Both the position numbers and the translations under genes were made by a program. Source: Saccharomycodes ludwigii (taxonomy: Eukaryota > Ascomycota > Saccharomycetes > Saccharomycodales > Saccharomycodaceae). Taken from it: a stretch of 64,000 bases of DNA. The notes beneath the pieces were generated by a model. That model saw nothing but the letters and a program-made list of their open reading frames with translations. It had not been told where the DNA came from and did not search any database. Each line of letters starts with the position of its first letter. The first letter of the stretch is position 1. The stretch spans positions 1,426,001-1,490,000 of the forward strand of contig NC_060203.1 of assembly GCF_020623625.1 (NCBI RefSeq), in the 5' to 3' direction. Positions 41,687 through 50,502 of this stretch are shown here, one piece after another.

Positions 41687-43546
41687 TTAACACCACAATT
41701 CTCTAAATTTAGTTAAATAACCAGCGTTACGCATTCTATCCCTATTTTCTAAATGTTCTTGCTTTAGAATTTCCATATCGTAAATAGCCATATTATTAGT
41801 TAAATTAACCTCACTAATTGGAATCCAGAGTCTCCAATCCTTTTTATAGATCTTGTATCCAAGGTAGAATACTATCCAAATTGGAACAGCCAAATAGTTT
41901 TCAAAAAAAACTTCAGCATCACATTTACCATTTTCACCAATTGGAGCCACAGCGACCCAAAATTGTGCAATCAAAACTAATATATTGAAAAAGACGGCAT
42001 AGACGGAACCCCAAATGCCTGTCTTGGTCTTATAAGCTAGTTCGTCGACTGATCTGCCATTATATTTCAAAGCCTGTCTAAAACGAATTTGGTTTATGCA
42101 AATACCGGTCCAAGTGAAAACTTCAGATAAACCAGCGATGGAGGCCAACCAGGTGAAAACCTGCTCCTTTTTCTGAGAAGTTGCTGCAAAGGCAATGAGA
42201 CCAACTATAGCACAAGTTAAAATGCCTAATAATGGCCTACCTCTTCTATCAACAAATTTTAAAAAGTTAGGAGCGTAACCCAACTCAGCCAATGCATAAA
42301 ATAACCTTGGGGCAGCATACATAGCCGAATTGGAAACACTTGTGACACTAATTAAAATAACCGCATTAATAAAATGTGGAACAACCCTGACACCGTGCAA
42401 AGATGCAGCCAAAACAAAAGGCGAAGCATGAGTAGCACTGGAACCACTGGAACCCATTAGATCTGGAGAATTGTATGGGACTAAAAAGCAAAGCAAAATA
42501 ATTGGTACCAAATAAATAAAAATAATTCTGTACATAACTGTTTTGATATTCTTTGTCATTGTTAGTTTTGGATTTTTATGTTCGGAAACACTAAATGTAG
42601 ATAATTCAATGCCACCAAAACTGAAATAAGCAATGACTAAAACATAGCATAACCCTTTGAAATGTGTTTCTGCAGTCGAGCCTCGAAAAGCGCCCGGATC
42701 ATGCCAATACCTACCACCAATGTAGCCATCTTTTCCACCACCACCACAATTGATAACGATTGCAAATATGAAAAATCCAGCCATTAATAGAATTTTACAT
42801 GAATTACAGAAAAATTCAATTTCGCCATACACTCTAGTCCCACACAAGTGAACAAAAATGATGAAAAAATAAAAAATTAAAACCCAAATATCTGAATCGA
42901 CTGTAGTATTCCAGTATTGCAAAACCAAAGAAACGGTAATCAATTCTAATGGGAAAACAGTTAACCATTGTAATAAAAATAACCAAATGGTAGCAAAGGA
43001 GAAACCTTCATCGAATAAAAAAGAGTAACAAGCGTTAAAACCACCTGGGACTGTAGGATATGCGACAGCAACTTCTGAAGCTGCATCCATAACAAAGAAA
43101 ACGACTACACTTACCAAAATATAAGCTATAACAACTCCTGCAGGCCCACCGAAATGAAGGGACTTACCATTAGCAACTAACAAACCAGTTCCAATGCCAG
43201 TACCAATGGTAATGGAAAATAAGATTCTACTACTTAGCGATCTTTCTAACTTACTTTCTGTAACTCTATGTTCTTTTTCACTTGGAGGGTCTTCCATAAT
43301 ACATTCTTCCGTCGTGGCATCTTGTTTGGGTTTAAAAGAATTGATGAAATCATTAAATATGTTTTTTGAATGACTACTGTCCTCTGAGTAGACACCACTG
43401 TTAGGTATTTCGTATTCAACGTCATCATTGCTTATATCTTTGGAAGTATCATTTAATATGCCACATTCTATTTGAGAAGTAGCTTCTTTTGGATTCCAAT
43501 ATGAAAATGCTTTTTCGACAAGTGGCACATTTTTTTTGCTTTTCAT
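41687..43546 (-). CDS. Amino acid permease, BAP2/BAP3/TAT1 branch (copy 2)
   Basis: Encodes 619 residues from the ATG at 43546. In-frame ATGs at 43636 and 43639 would add a lysine-run extension coded by an A-rich leader and are unlikely. It has the same layout as copy 1: hydrophilic N-terminus, GTGLLVANGKSLHFGGPAG, AVAYPTVPGGFNACYS, GGRYWHDPGAFRG, SSGSSATHASPFVLAAS and the KLWC-type end -RELWC. Large parts are almost identical to copy 1 at the DNA level, while the N-terminus and several loops are diverged. It likely corresponds to BAP2/TAT1 beside ALG14 on S. cerevisiae chromosome II, while copy 1 corresponds to BAP3. The transported amino acids are not known. Confidence 0.85.
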   Translation of the reverse strand: MKSKKNVPLVEKAFSYWNPKEATSQIECGILNDTSKDISNDDVEYEIPNSGVYSEDSSHSKNIFNDFINSFKPKQDATTEECIMEDPPSEKEHRVTESKLERSLSSRILFSITIGTGIGTGLLVANGKSLHFGGPAGVVIAYILVSVVVFFVMDAASEVAVAYPTVPGGFNACYSFLFDEGFSFATIWLFLLQWLTVFPLELITVSLVLQYWNTTVDSDIWVLIFYFFIIFVHLCGTRVYGEIEFFCNSCKILLMAGFFIFAIVINCGGGGKDGYIGGRYWHDPGAFRGSTAETHFKGLCYVLVIAYFSFGGIELSTFSVSEHKNPKLTMTKNIKTVMYRIIFIYLVPIILLCFLVPYNSPDLMGSSGSSATHASPFVLAASLHGVRVVPHFINAVILISVTSVSNSAMYAAPRLFYALAELGYAPNFLKFVDRRGRPLLGILTCAIVGLIAFAATSQKKEQVFTWLASIAGLSEVFTWTGICINQIRFRQALKYNGRSVDELAYKTKTGIWGSVYAVFFNILVLIAQFWVAVAPIGENGKCDAEVFFENYLAVPIWIVFYLGYKIYKKDWRLWIPISEVNLTNNMAIYDMEILKQEHLENRDRMRNAGYLTKFRELWC

Positions 43547-44200
43547 TTTATATACGTTGATTTTTCTTTTCTTTTTTTCCTTTTTTTTTTTTTTTTTTTT
43601 TTCTGTTTTCTCTTTTGACAAACTAATTATGTGCATCATAAGCAAAATACTTTACTTTAAATAAAGTAGACCTTTACATGTCATGAAATGTTTTTGCTTT
43701 TTATATATTGAACTTTTTTTTTTAATATGTACGGCGCAAGTAATTTCAATGACCAAAACAAAAAGGGATTTTTTTTTTTTAAAAAAAAGTTGACGGCGCA
43801 ATGAAATTGTGTCATCAAGGCTCAAAACTGCACCTATTAACAAAAAAAAAACAAACCAAGACGGCACAACATAACTGTGTCATTTATACTGAGATTAACA
43901 AAGTTACTAAAAAAATGCACCACTAAAAAAAAAAAAAAATTGCCATAACAATATAAAACATTTTAAATAGTATGCCAGTCATTTTATTATAGTATATAAA
44001 TTATGAGTGAAATGCTCCAATAGTTTTCTTGGAAAATGTATCGGCCAAAAAAATATAAACAACATACAATTACTACATAAAAAGTGGGTATACACAAGAA
44101 AAGTAGGGGGGGGGGGGGGGGAGAGAAGAAAAAAAAAAAGCATACATAATTCAAATGACGATTTATAATTTACCAAATTTTTTTTTTTTTTTTTTTTTAT
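43547..44200. other. Region upstream of permease copy 2
   Basis: No gene is seen. Three related motifs upstream of the permease read ACGGCGCAAGTAATT, GACGGCGCAATGAAATTGTG and GACGGCACAACATAACTGTG. A G16 run lies near 44106-44121. A 65-codon minus-strand frame at 43979-44176 is low-complexity and unsupported. Confidence 0.55.
43730..43885. promoter_or_regulatory. Three CGGC-core repeats, candidate Stp1/Stp2 (SPS amino acid sensing) sites
   Basis: ACGGCGCAA (43730-43738), GACGGCGCAA (about 43791-43800) and GACGGCACAA (about 43860-43869) recur at a spacing of roughly 60-70 bp, the last two followed by a TGTGTCAT sequence. In S. cerevisiae, BAP2, BAP3, TAT1 and AGP1 are induced by Stp1/Stp2 through CGGC-type UASaa elements. 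The motif match is approximate, but repetition in the right promoter supports it. Confidence 0.45.
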
Positions 44201-44704
44201 TCAGACCCTCTTGGCATTTTTTTTGACCCACTCACTTAAGTCTTCCCAATATTCATACTTACTTTTATCAGATGGAGGAACATACCAATCAATGGGGAAA
44301 GTACTTTTTACCGCAACCAACGTAGGAATATTATTAACGCCAAATCTTAACAATGAATCCATAGTTTCTGGATAATCTGTTTCTACATCAACAAAATTTA
44401 TTAGATATTCGGGTTGATCCAATTCAGTTAATACTATTCTAGTAAGTGCACCGGTTAAATCGTTACAACGAACATTATTGCTACCCCTCATTGTAAAATT
44501 TAAGATTAATGGAACTTTATAACTTTGCATTAAAGCTTCATTTAATTCATTATCGTTCCTTACTGGCAATAAAGATGTGTTTTTAGCAAATGGATTTGAT
44601 GATTTAAACGAAAATAAACCATTTAGAAACTGTAGCTTACCCGTGCTATGATATGATCTTTGAAGAATCTTTGACAAATTTCGAGAAAATAATACAGCTG
44701 ACAT
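44201..44704 (-). CDS. Mitochondrial thioredoxin-fold protein without a CxxC motif
   Basis: Encodes 167 residues from the ATG at 44704 (a TTG at 44713 is not used here). The N-terminus MSAVLFSRNLSKILQRSYHSTG is basic, Ser-rich and lacks acids, a likely mitochondrial presequence. The core has a thioredoxin-like order: VPLILNFTMRGSNN where the active site would be, then INFVDVETDYP, FGVNNIPTLVAVK with the cis-Pro, and a C-terminal helix EDLSEWVKKNA. The position normally taken by CxxC lacks the cysteine pair (GSNNVRC), so a redox role is doubtful. Related small mitochondrial thioredoxin-fold proteins exist in yeasts, but no symbol is assigned. Confidence 0.65.
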   Translation of the reverse strand: MSAVLFSRNLSKILQRSYHSTGKLQFLNGLFSFKSSNPFAKNTSLLPVRNDNELNEALMQSYKVPLILNFTMRGSNNVRCNDLTGALTRIVLTELDQPEYLINFVDVETDYPETMDSLLRFGVNNIPTLVAVKSTFPIDWYVPPSDKSKYEYWEDLSEWVKKNAKRV

Positions 44705-45784
44705 TATTGGCAATAAGATTACTAAGCTCTTTATTCTTACACTTACTGACTGTAAACTTTTTTTTTCTTTATTTGTTTATTCTTTTCTTAATGAAAATAA
44801 GAGAAAAGTGTGGTTCAAAATTATTATTAGATAGTACTTCTAAATTCGATTTTAACCCCATACAAAAAAAAAAAGAAAATAAAAAAGAAAATAAAAATGT
44901 CACTTTTATTCAAATAACCTCACAAAAAGACAAGGCAATTGCCGGACAAAAATATACTAGTCCTGTCTTCAAGTTGTCCATTAATAATTCGGAAAAGCGA
45001 ATTGTTTTTTGGGTGATTTAAAAAAAAAAAAAAAAAAAATGAAAAAATGTATGAATAAAATACTATACATAAAGCTCTGTTTCTACGTACTTTTACAACC
45101 ACAAAATAAAAAAGACGTGTTAATAAATAACAAACAAGAATTCAGAATAGCAACCACTAAAAACAGACAAATGAATAATTTGGATTTTAACGAAAAAAAT
45201 AAAAAAAAAAAGAAAAAAAAATCATGCAGTTTGAAATTATAAAAAGCAACACCACAAAAAAAAATTATTCAAACAACCGTGCAGGTTTTTAAATATGCTG
45301 ATTTTATTTGAGTGTTGACGTTAGCTTAAAATTAAATAAATAAGTAAAATTCTTAAAAATAAAAGAAAGCTTCCTATAAAAAGAATTATTTCCCCCTAAT
45401 TTACTTAACCTAGACCAAAAAAATAAATAACAACAGACGTGTGTGTGTGTGATAATCATTTGAAGTCAGGGAAAGGAGTTATTACTTTTATTATTACCTT
45501 TTTTTTTTCTTCTAATTGTCCATACCATTTATTTTAATAAAAATTTTTTCTTAAAAAATACAAAACATACAAATATATAAATAAAGAGGTTATATCCTTT
45601 CACTACTCTCCAATCCTTTTCCGAAGTTAGAGAATTTATTTTTCTTTTTTCCAAATTATTTAATCTTTATTCTTGTGGAATGTTTTTTACACCATCTAAA
45701 TTTTTGTGTTATGTTCTTGTCTTATTTATCCTAGTAGGGACAGTAAAACCAAATCAAATATATACAAACTCTAATATACACAAT
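44705..45784. other. Divergent promoter region between the thioredoxin-fold gene and TPI1
   Basis: No strong gene. A 76-codon frame from the ATG at 44791 (to 45021) has mixed composition over its second half (AGQKYTSPVFKLSINN) but no recognisable family. TATAAAAAG near 45375-45384 and TATATAAATAAAG near 45574-45586 are TATA candidates for TPI1, and a pyrimidine-rich tract precedes its start. An upstream in-frame ATG for TPI1 lies at 45680. Confidence 0.5.
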
Positions 45785-46546
45785 ATGTCTAGTAACAGAA
45801 CTTTTTTCGTCGGTGGTAACTTTAAATTAAACGGTTCCAAAAAATTAATTACTGAAATTGTTGAAAGATTGAACAATGCCGATCTTCCATCCGATGTCGA
45901 AGTTGTTATTGCTCCACCAGCCCCATACTTAGCTTTGGCTGTCTCCTTGAACAAGAGCAAGCAAGTTTCCGTTGCTGGTCAAAACACTTACGTTAAGGCT
46001 TCTGGTGCCTACACTGGTGAAAACTCCGTTGAATTTTTGAAGGATGTTGGTGCTAAGTGGGTTATCTTGGGTCACTCTGAAAGAAGAAGTTACTTCCATG
46101 AAGACAGTGAATTGATTGCTGAAAAGACCAAGTTTGCCATTGACAGCGGTGTCAAGGTCATCTTGTGTGTTGGTGAATTATTAGAAGAAAGAAAAGCTGG
46201 TATCACTTTAAGTGTTGTTGAAAAACAATTGGACCCAGTCTTTGCCAAGGTTCCAAAGGAAAAATGGGCTAGTGACATTGTTGTTGCTTACGAACCAGTC
46301 TGGGCTATTGGTACCGGTTTGGCTGCTACTCCAGATGATGCTGAAGAAACTCAATTGGCCATCAGAAAGTACATTGCTACCAAGATTGGTGAAGCTGAAG
46401 CTCAAAAGGTTAGAATCTTGTACGGTGGTAGTGCCAACGGTAAGAACGCTACCTCTTTCAAGGACAAGAAGGATGTTGACGGTTTCTTAGTTGGTGGTGC
46501 CTCCTTGAAGCCAGAATTTATTGACATTATCAAGTCTAGACAATAG
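45785..46546 (+). CDS. TPI1: Triosephosphate isomerase
   Basis: Encodes 253 residues from [13 protein letters not shown] at 45785 (yeast 248). It interconverts dihydroxyacetone phosphate and glyceraldehyde-3-phosphate in glycolysis. Catalytic features are intact: the lysine in GGNFKLNG, the histidine in LGHSERR, the glutamate in [11 protein letters not shown] (with the flexible loop), and the phosphate loops YGGSAN and VGGASL. Codon use is extremely biased (TTG, GGT, AAG, GTT, GAA), marking very high expression. The open frame continues upstream to an ATG at 45680, adding a 35-residue hydrophobic extension, but 45785 is the family-standard start. It is convergent with ALG14. Confidence 0.97.
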   Translation: MSSNRTFFVGGNFKLNGSKKLITEIVERLNNADLPSDVEVVIAPPAPYLALAVSLNKSKQVSVAGQNTYVKASGAYTGENSVEFLKDVGAKWVILGHSERRSYFHEDSELIAEKTKFAIDSGVKVILCVGELLEERKAGITLSVVEKQLDPVFAKVPKEKWASDIVVAYEPVWAIGTGLAATPDDAEETQLAIRKYIATKIGEAEAQKVRILYGGSANGKNATSFKDKKDVDGFLVGGASLKPEFIDIIKSRQ

Positions 46547-46732
46547 GTTTAATGTTATGTTTTGCTTTTCGATTTTCTTATTTTTCTCTAATGATTTTAT
46601 ATATAATTATGTAAAACGAACATAAATATTTTTTAAAAAAAATATAATGTTAATGATCTATTTTATACATTTGTATTTGTAATGGAAGAAAAAAAAAAAA
46701 AAAAAAAAAAAAAAAAGAAAAAAAGAAAAAAA

Positions 46733-47533
46733 CTACACAATTATCCCGTAGTATTTGCTTCTGTCTAGTCTCCTATGCAATTCAGGCCATTGGACTATGA
46801 ATTCATCAGCCAAACCGAAATAATATAATATTTTCCCAGTTAAACTTAGTTTCTTAACACGTGCTAAACTTTCAACATAAATTATTTTAATATTGCCACT
46901 TTTGGCAACAATTACAAAGTTAATGATAAATTGTATCATCTTGAAAAATACAGATAGTAAACAACACGTTCCAGGCCCATTCAATAAAATTATAGTTTTG
47001 TCAGATGGATTTTTTTCCTTTGAAAACAACGAACAAATGGATAACAATACTAATTTAATAGCCAAAGGAGTCAATTTAAATAATATTATTAGATTAGTGA
47101 GTATTATAGACTTGAAGGAACTAAAAACATTTGCTCCAACTTCTCTGGCCTTGTACAATCTAATGTACTTAATATTGCTGAGAGTACAATCTTTTGCAGC
47201 GGTGCTACAGAACGTTTTTTTAAAATTCTTATAACTTTGTCCATCTGAATATGTTACAATCATCTCTTTACTTTTAAATAACACAGGATAATTTTTCAAC
47301 AATCTGATCATTTCACCGGTATGTCCACCAGATCCCAGATACACTATAACTCGTTTAGGGATTTTATTATTATTATTATTATTACTATTGGTTTCACCCT
47401 TACATATCTGACTACTACCAGAGGACAATGGGGTGATATTTTTTTTAAATAGTTTAAATGTTTTAATTATAGTTATATTAAAATGAATTACAAGCACTGA
47501 TAAAATTAGGATCCATATATTTGTACTATTCAT
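46733..47533 (-). CDS. ALG14: UDP-GlcNAc transferase membrane-anchor subunit Alg14
   Basis: Encodes 266 residues from the ATG at 47533 (yeast 237); the longer open frame to 47641 needs a TTG. An N-terminal membrane anchor (about 5-25, IWILILSVLVIHFNI) precedes the GT-B donor-side half with RVIVYLGSGGHTGEMIRLL, then ARVKKLSLTGKILYYFGLADEF and FIVQWPELHRR near the end. Alg14 anchors Alg13 at the ER and together they add the second GlcNAc of the dolichol-linked N-glycan precursor. An Asn run (about 50-58) is a local insertion. The divergent YBR071W-like neighbour matches S. cerevisiae. Confidence 0.92.
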   Translation of the reverse strand: MNSTNIWILILSVLVIHFNITIIKTFKLFKKNITPLSSGSSQICKGETNSNNNNNNKIPKRVIVYLGSGGHTGEMIRLLKNYPVLFKSKEMIVTYSDGQSYKNFKKTFCSTAAKDCTLSNIKYIRLYKAREVGANVFSSFKSIILTNLIILFKLTPLAIKLVLLSICSLFSKEKNPSDKTIILLNGPGTCCLLSVFFKMIQFIINFVIVAKSGNIKIIYVESLARVKKLSLTGKILYYFGLADEFIVQWPELHRRLDRSKYYGIIV

Positions 47534-48688
47534 TTTATTATAATGTGGTATCTTATTTGCGTTATTATGATTATTTTGAACGTGTACGTTGTTTGGAAAT
47601 TTCTTATTTTTATTTTTAATAGTTAATTCGATAAAATACAAGAATTAATTTTCAATGAATTCAGATATAATAGAATGGATAGGTTGAAAATATTAATACC
47701 TCTTTTCCCTCCCCCTTACTATATTAGCTTATTAATTATTACGGACTAGAAATTATATTTCTGTAAATGAAAAATATAATGTGCTTATAGCTGATCATAA
47801 TATTATAACCGGGTTAATAAAAATTTCAAAAATGCAAAGCGTCGTAGAAAGCTTTCTCAGAAGATTTTAATAACCATTTTGGTGATCCGAGTTTCAAAGT
47901 AAGCCCAAGCGCGAAAAAAAGCTTTTTTAATATTTATTAAAACGGTACATTTCTTAAAACAATAGTAATAATAAAGTACACGAAAACTTGGAAATTATAG
48001 TTAGATCATACAAATAAACACACACAAAAAGTGAGAAAAGAATTAAAAGGAAAAAGAAAAAGAAAAAGAAACTCATACTTAGCTACGTGGTTTATTTAAC
48101 GCTGTAACAATAACTACAGCACAAACTAAGTTTTGAACCTTTATATTTCTGCATTAGGAAATGCAATTGAGATGAATTTTTTTTTTATTTTTTATTTTTT
48201 TTTTTTTTTAAAGTAATTTTCCTAAAATGGAAAGAGTACGAAATCAAATTAGCGTACTAAAGTACATACACGAAAAAGGTATTATTAAAATACAGTATGG
48301 ACAGCACTACTATGAATAACTATAATTACGTCTTGACCTTTTCAACCTTTTTTTCCTTCCTTGTTTCTCTGTTCTATTTTTATAATATTATTTAGATCCG
48401 ATTACTTTTTTTTATTTTTATTTCGAGGGTTTTACATTCAATAATAGAAAATAGTTTTTTTTTTTATTTAACTGAAAAAGGTTCAGATCTACAAATAACC
48501 TATGTTTTATTTGCATAAATTACTTTCTGAAAGATCAAAAGAAAAAAAAAAAAAAAAAAATGGAACAGTATAATACGCCAAAAATATCAAACAATAGTAA
48601 CTTTGAAATATAATACTATATATTGTACCAAAATGCTAATATAAGCTTCTATTTATAACATTTAAAAAAAAATAATATCGATCTAAAC

Positions 48689-48720
<32 letters not shown>

Positions 48721-49081
48721 AACCATATTTTATTTTGTCAAAAATGTAAAATAATGTACATATTTAAAATTTTTTATGTTCGTAGTATGTTTCAGCCTGC
48801 ATAATGAGCTATAACATTTTAAAAAACTATTATCAAGTGTTTTAAAGATGTCTTATTAATTAAACAAACATTATTAGATAAATTTGATCCACTCGAAAAA
48901 AATTTTTTTTTAATATTTGTTGGCATCATTAAAGTGTATTATTTTTCGAGTCTTTTTAATTAAAAATATTATTTTTGATATTTTCGAATTGCATATATAT
49001 ATTGACTTTTAATAATTAATGAATGAATCTTTCTCTTTTTTTTTTTTTTTTATTCTTATTCTTCTTTCTTCTTCTCTCGCT

Positions 49082-49117
<36 letters not shown>

Positions 49118-49230
49118 ATAACAAATAAGGTCATATTCATTAGGAAAAAACCAAATCTGATCCATATTATAAGATAGAAAAAAAAAAACAAACAAACAAA
49201 CAAACAAACAAACAAGCTTTAAATAAATAA
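47534..49230. other. 1.7-kb divergent region between ALG14 and the YBR071W-like gene
   Basis: No gene is seen. A/T runs at 48178-48210, 48540-48560, 48690-48716 and 49085-49112 dominate. The near-palindromic TAACCGGGTTA recurs at 47807-47817. An AAAC microsatellite ends 16 bp before the next gene. Confidence 0.5.
49186..49214. repeat. (AAAC)n microsatellite in the 5' leader
   Basis: About seven head-to-tail AAAC units lie just upstream of the YBR071W-like ATG, probably within its transcribed leader. Confidence 0.85.
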
Positions 49231-50034
49231 ATGGCATCCAAAAGAAATTCAATAAAAAGAAGTTCATTAATCTTGGACCTCAAATCATTAAAAGATCACC
49301 AAGATTTAGTAAACTTAATAAATGATCCATTGTCTACAAAAAGCAATATCCCTTCTACTCCTCCGCCAAGAAGTCATAAAAGAATGAGTTTATACTTTGA
49401 ACCACATGCAGTGCAAATCAACAACTATAATCGTACCATATCGCCCACCAGCAAACCATGTAGCCCAGTAACTATTACTAGTACCACTACTAGTGATCAA
49501 AGATCAGCACTATTTTCTAATTCAGAATACGGCAGCAATAGAAGCAGTAGATCTTCTCTATTATCCATGTCATCTTCAATCCATGATTTTTTATATTTGG
49601 AATGCGAACTAAAAGAGAAGAAACATAATAATAGACTCAGCAGTACTGTAGCCATGTTGAAACATTATAATGATGATATGATATTGGTAAATAAGAATAA
49701 TACTACAAAAAAGAATATACCTTACGTACAACACGAAAATGCTGAGGACAAGAGTCATGTTGAGGATAAAGAAGAGGAGGAGGATTTCGATGTTCTTGCA
49801 TACAATTATACTCCAGCACCTATAAATAATAATCATAGAAAAAATAAACTATTTAGAAAGCAAAGAAATTATCTATTTGCGGCAAATAACTCAACTAGTC
49901 CGAATTCTATCAACCGTCATAAAAAAGAATGTATTGATAACGACCTCATTAATGACATATGGAAATCTTTAAATAAAAGAACCCCCGAGTATATAGTTGA
50001 TGTAGATTACACTAGAACGCCATTAGATTTTTGA
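49231..50034 (+). CDS. Ser-rich protein of unknown function, positional counterpart of YBR071W
   Basis: Encodes 267 residues with a clear ATG. It is basic and Ser/Asn-rich, with no membrane segment. Short conserved-looking blocks are KRSSLILDLKSLKDHQDL near the N-terminus, STPPPRSHKRMSLYFEP (about 40-57, with possible phosphorylation sites), a Ser cluster RSSRSSLLSMSSSIHDFL (about 104-122), an acidic patch, and the C-terminus EYIVDVDYTRTPLDF. Placement between ALG14 and RDH54, divergent from ALG14, equals that of YBR071W, a poorly characterised cytoplasmic/cortical protein. The match is mainly by synteny. Confidence 0.6.
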   Translation: MASKRNSIKRSSLILDLKSLKDHQDLVNLINDPLSTKSNIPSTPPPRSHKRMSLYFEPHAVQINNYNRTISPTSKPCSPVTITSTTTSDQRSALFSNSEYGSNRSSRSSLLSMSSSIHDFLYLECELKEKKHNNRLSSTVAMLKHYNDDMILVNKNNTTKKNIPYVQHENAEDKSHVEDKEEEEDFDVLAYNYTPAPINNNHRKNKLFRKQRNYLFAANNSTSPNSINRHKKECIDNDLINDIWKSLNKRTPEYIVDVDYTRTPLDF

Positions 50035-50502
50035 AATTACTTTGTTTAAAAGTTGAAGTCAATACTGTTACAATTACTCTGTCAACTATTGGCTCAGATC
50101 TTATTTTTTTTTTTTTTTTTTTTTTACCTTTTCCTACTGTAAAGAAGAAAAAAGGGAAGTTAAAGAAAAAACTGGCAAAAGTTGGTGATTTCTATACTTG
50201 CTTTTAGCTTATTAATAAACAAACGCGTAAAAGTGATTTTTTTTTTTTTTTTTTACGTTTCTTTTTTCCTACACGCCTCTTATTTAATTCATGTAATATA
50301 AACCATTTTTTTTTTCTTTCTTTTCTTTTTCTTTTTCTTTTTTCAATGAATATCTTTGATCCTGTTTCCATCATTAGTCTTACTTTATTAATCTTTACCC
50401 GCCAACCATAATGAACTATAAGCATAATATAAACTTTATTTCAACGTTATTTATCCTAGTATAACACTCCGCAGCCTAAGAAAAAAAAAAAAAAAAGAAG
50501 AA
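50035..50502. other. Intergenic region upstream of RDH54
   Basis: No gene is seen. T runs (50105-50126, 50237-50254) and a CTTTTT-type pyrimidine tract at 50306-50342 are present. An A-rich leader precedes RDH54. HSP26, which lies here in S. cerevisiae, is absent. Confidence 0.55.

Noticed and set aside
43547-43639. Earlier ATGs for permease copy 2
   Set aside because: They would add a lysine-run extension coded by a homopurine leader, which is not seen in copy 1 or the family.
44653-44790. N-terminal part of a 122-codon plus-strand frame
   Set aside because: It overlaps the start of the thioredoxin-fold gene on the other strand and is a low-complexity Leu/Phe stretch. Only the later ATG at 44791 was kept as a weak candidate.
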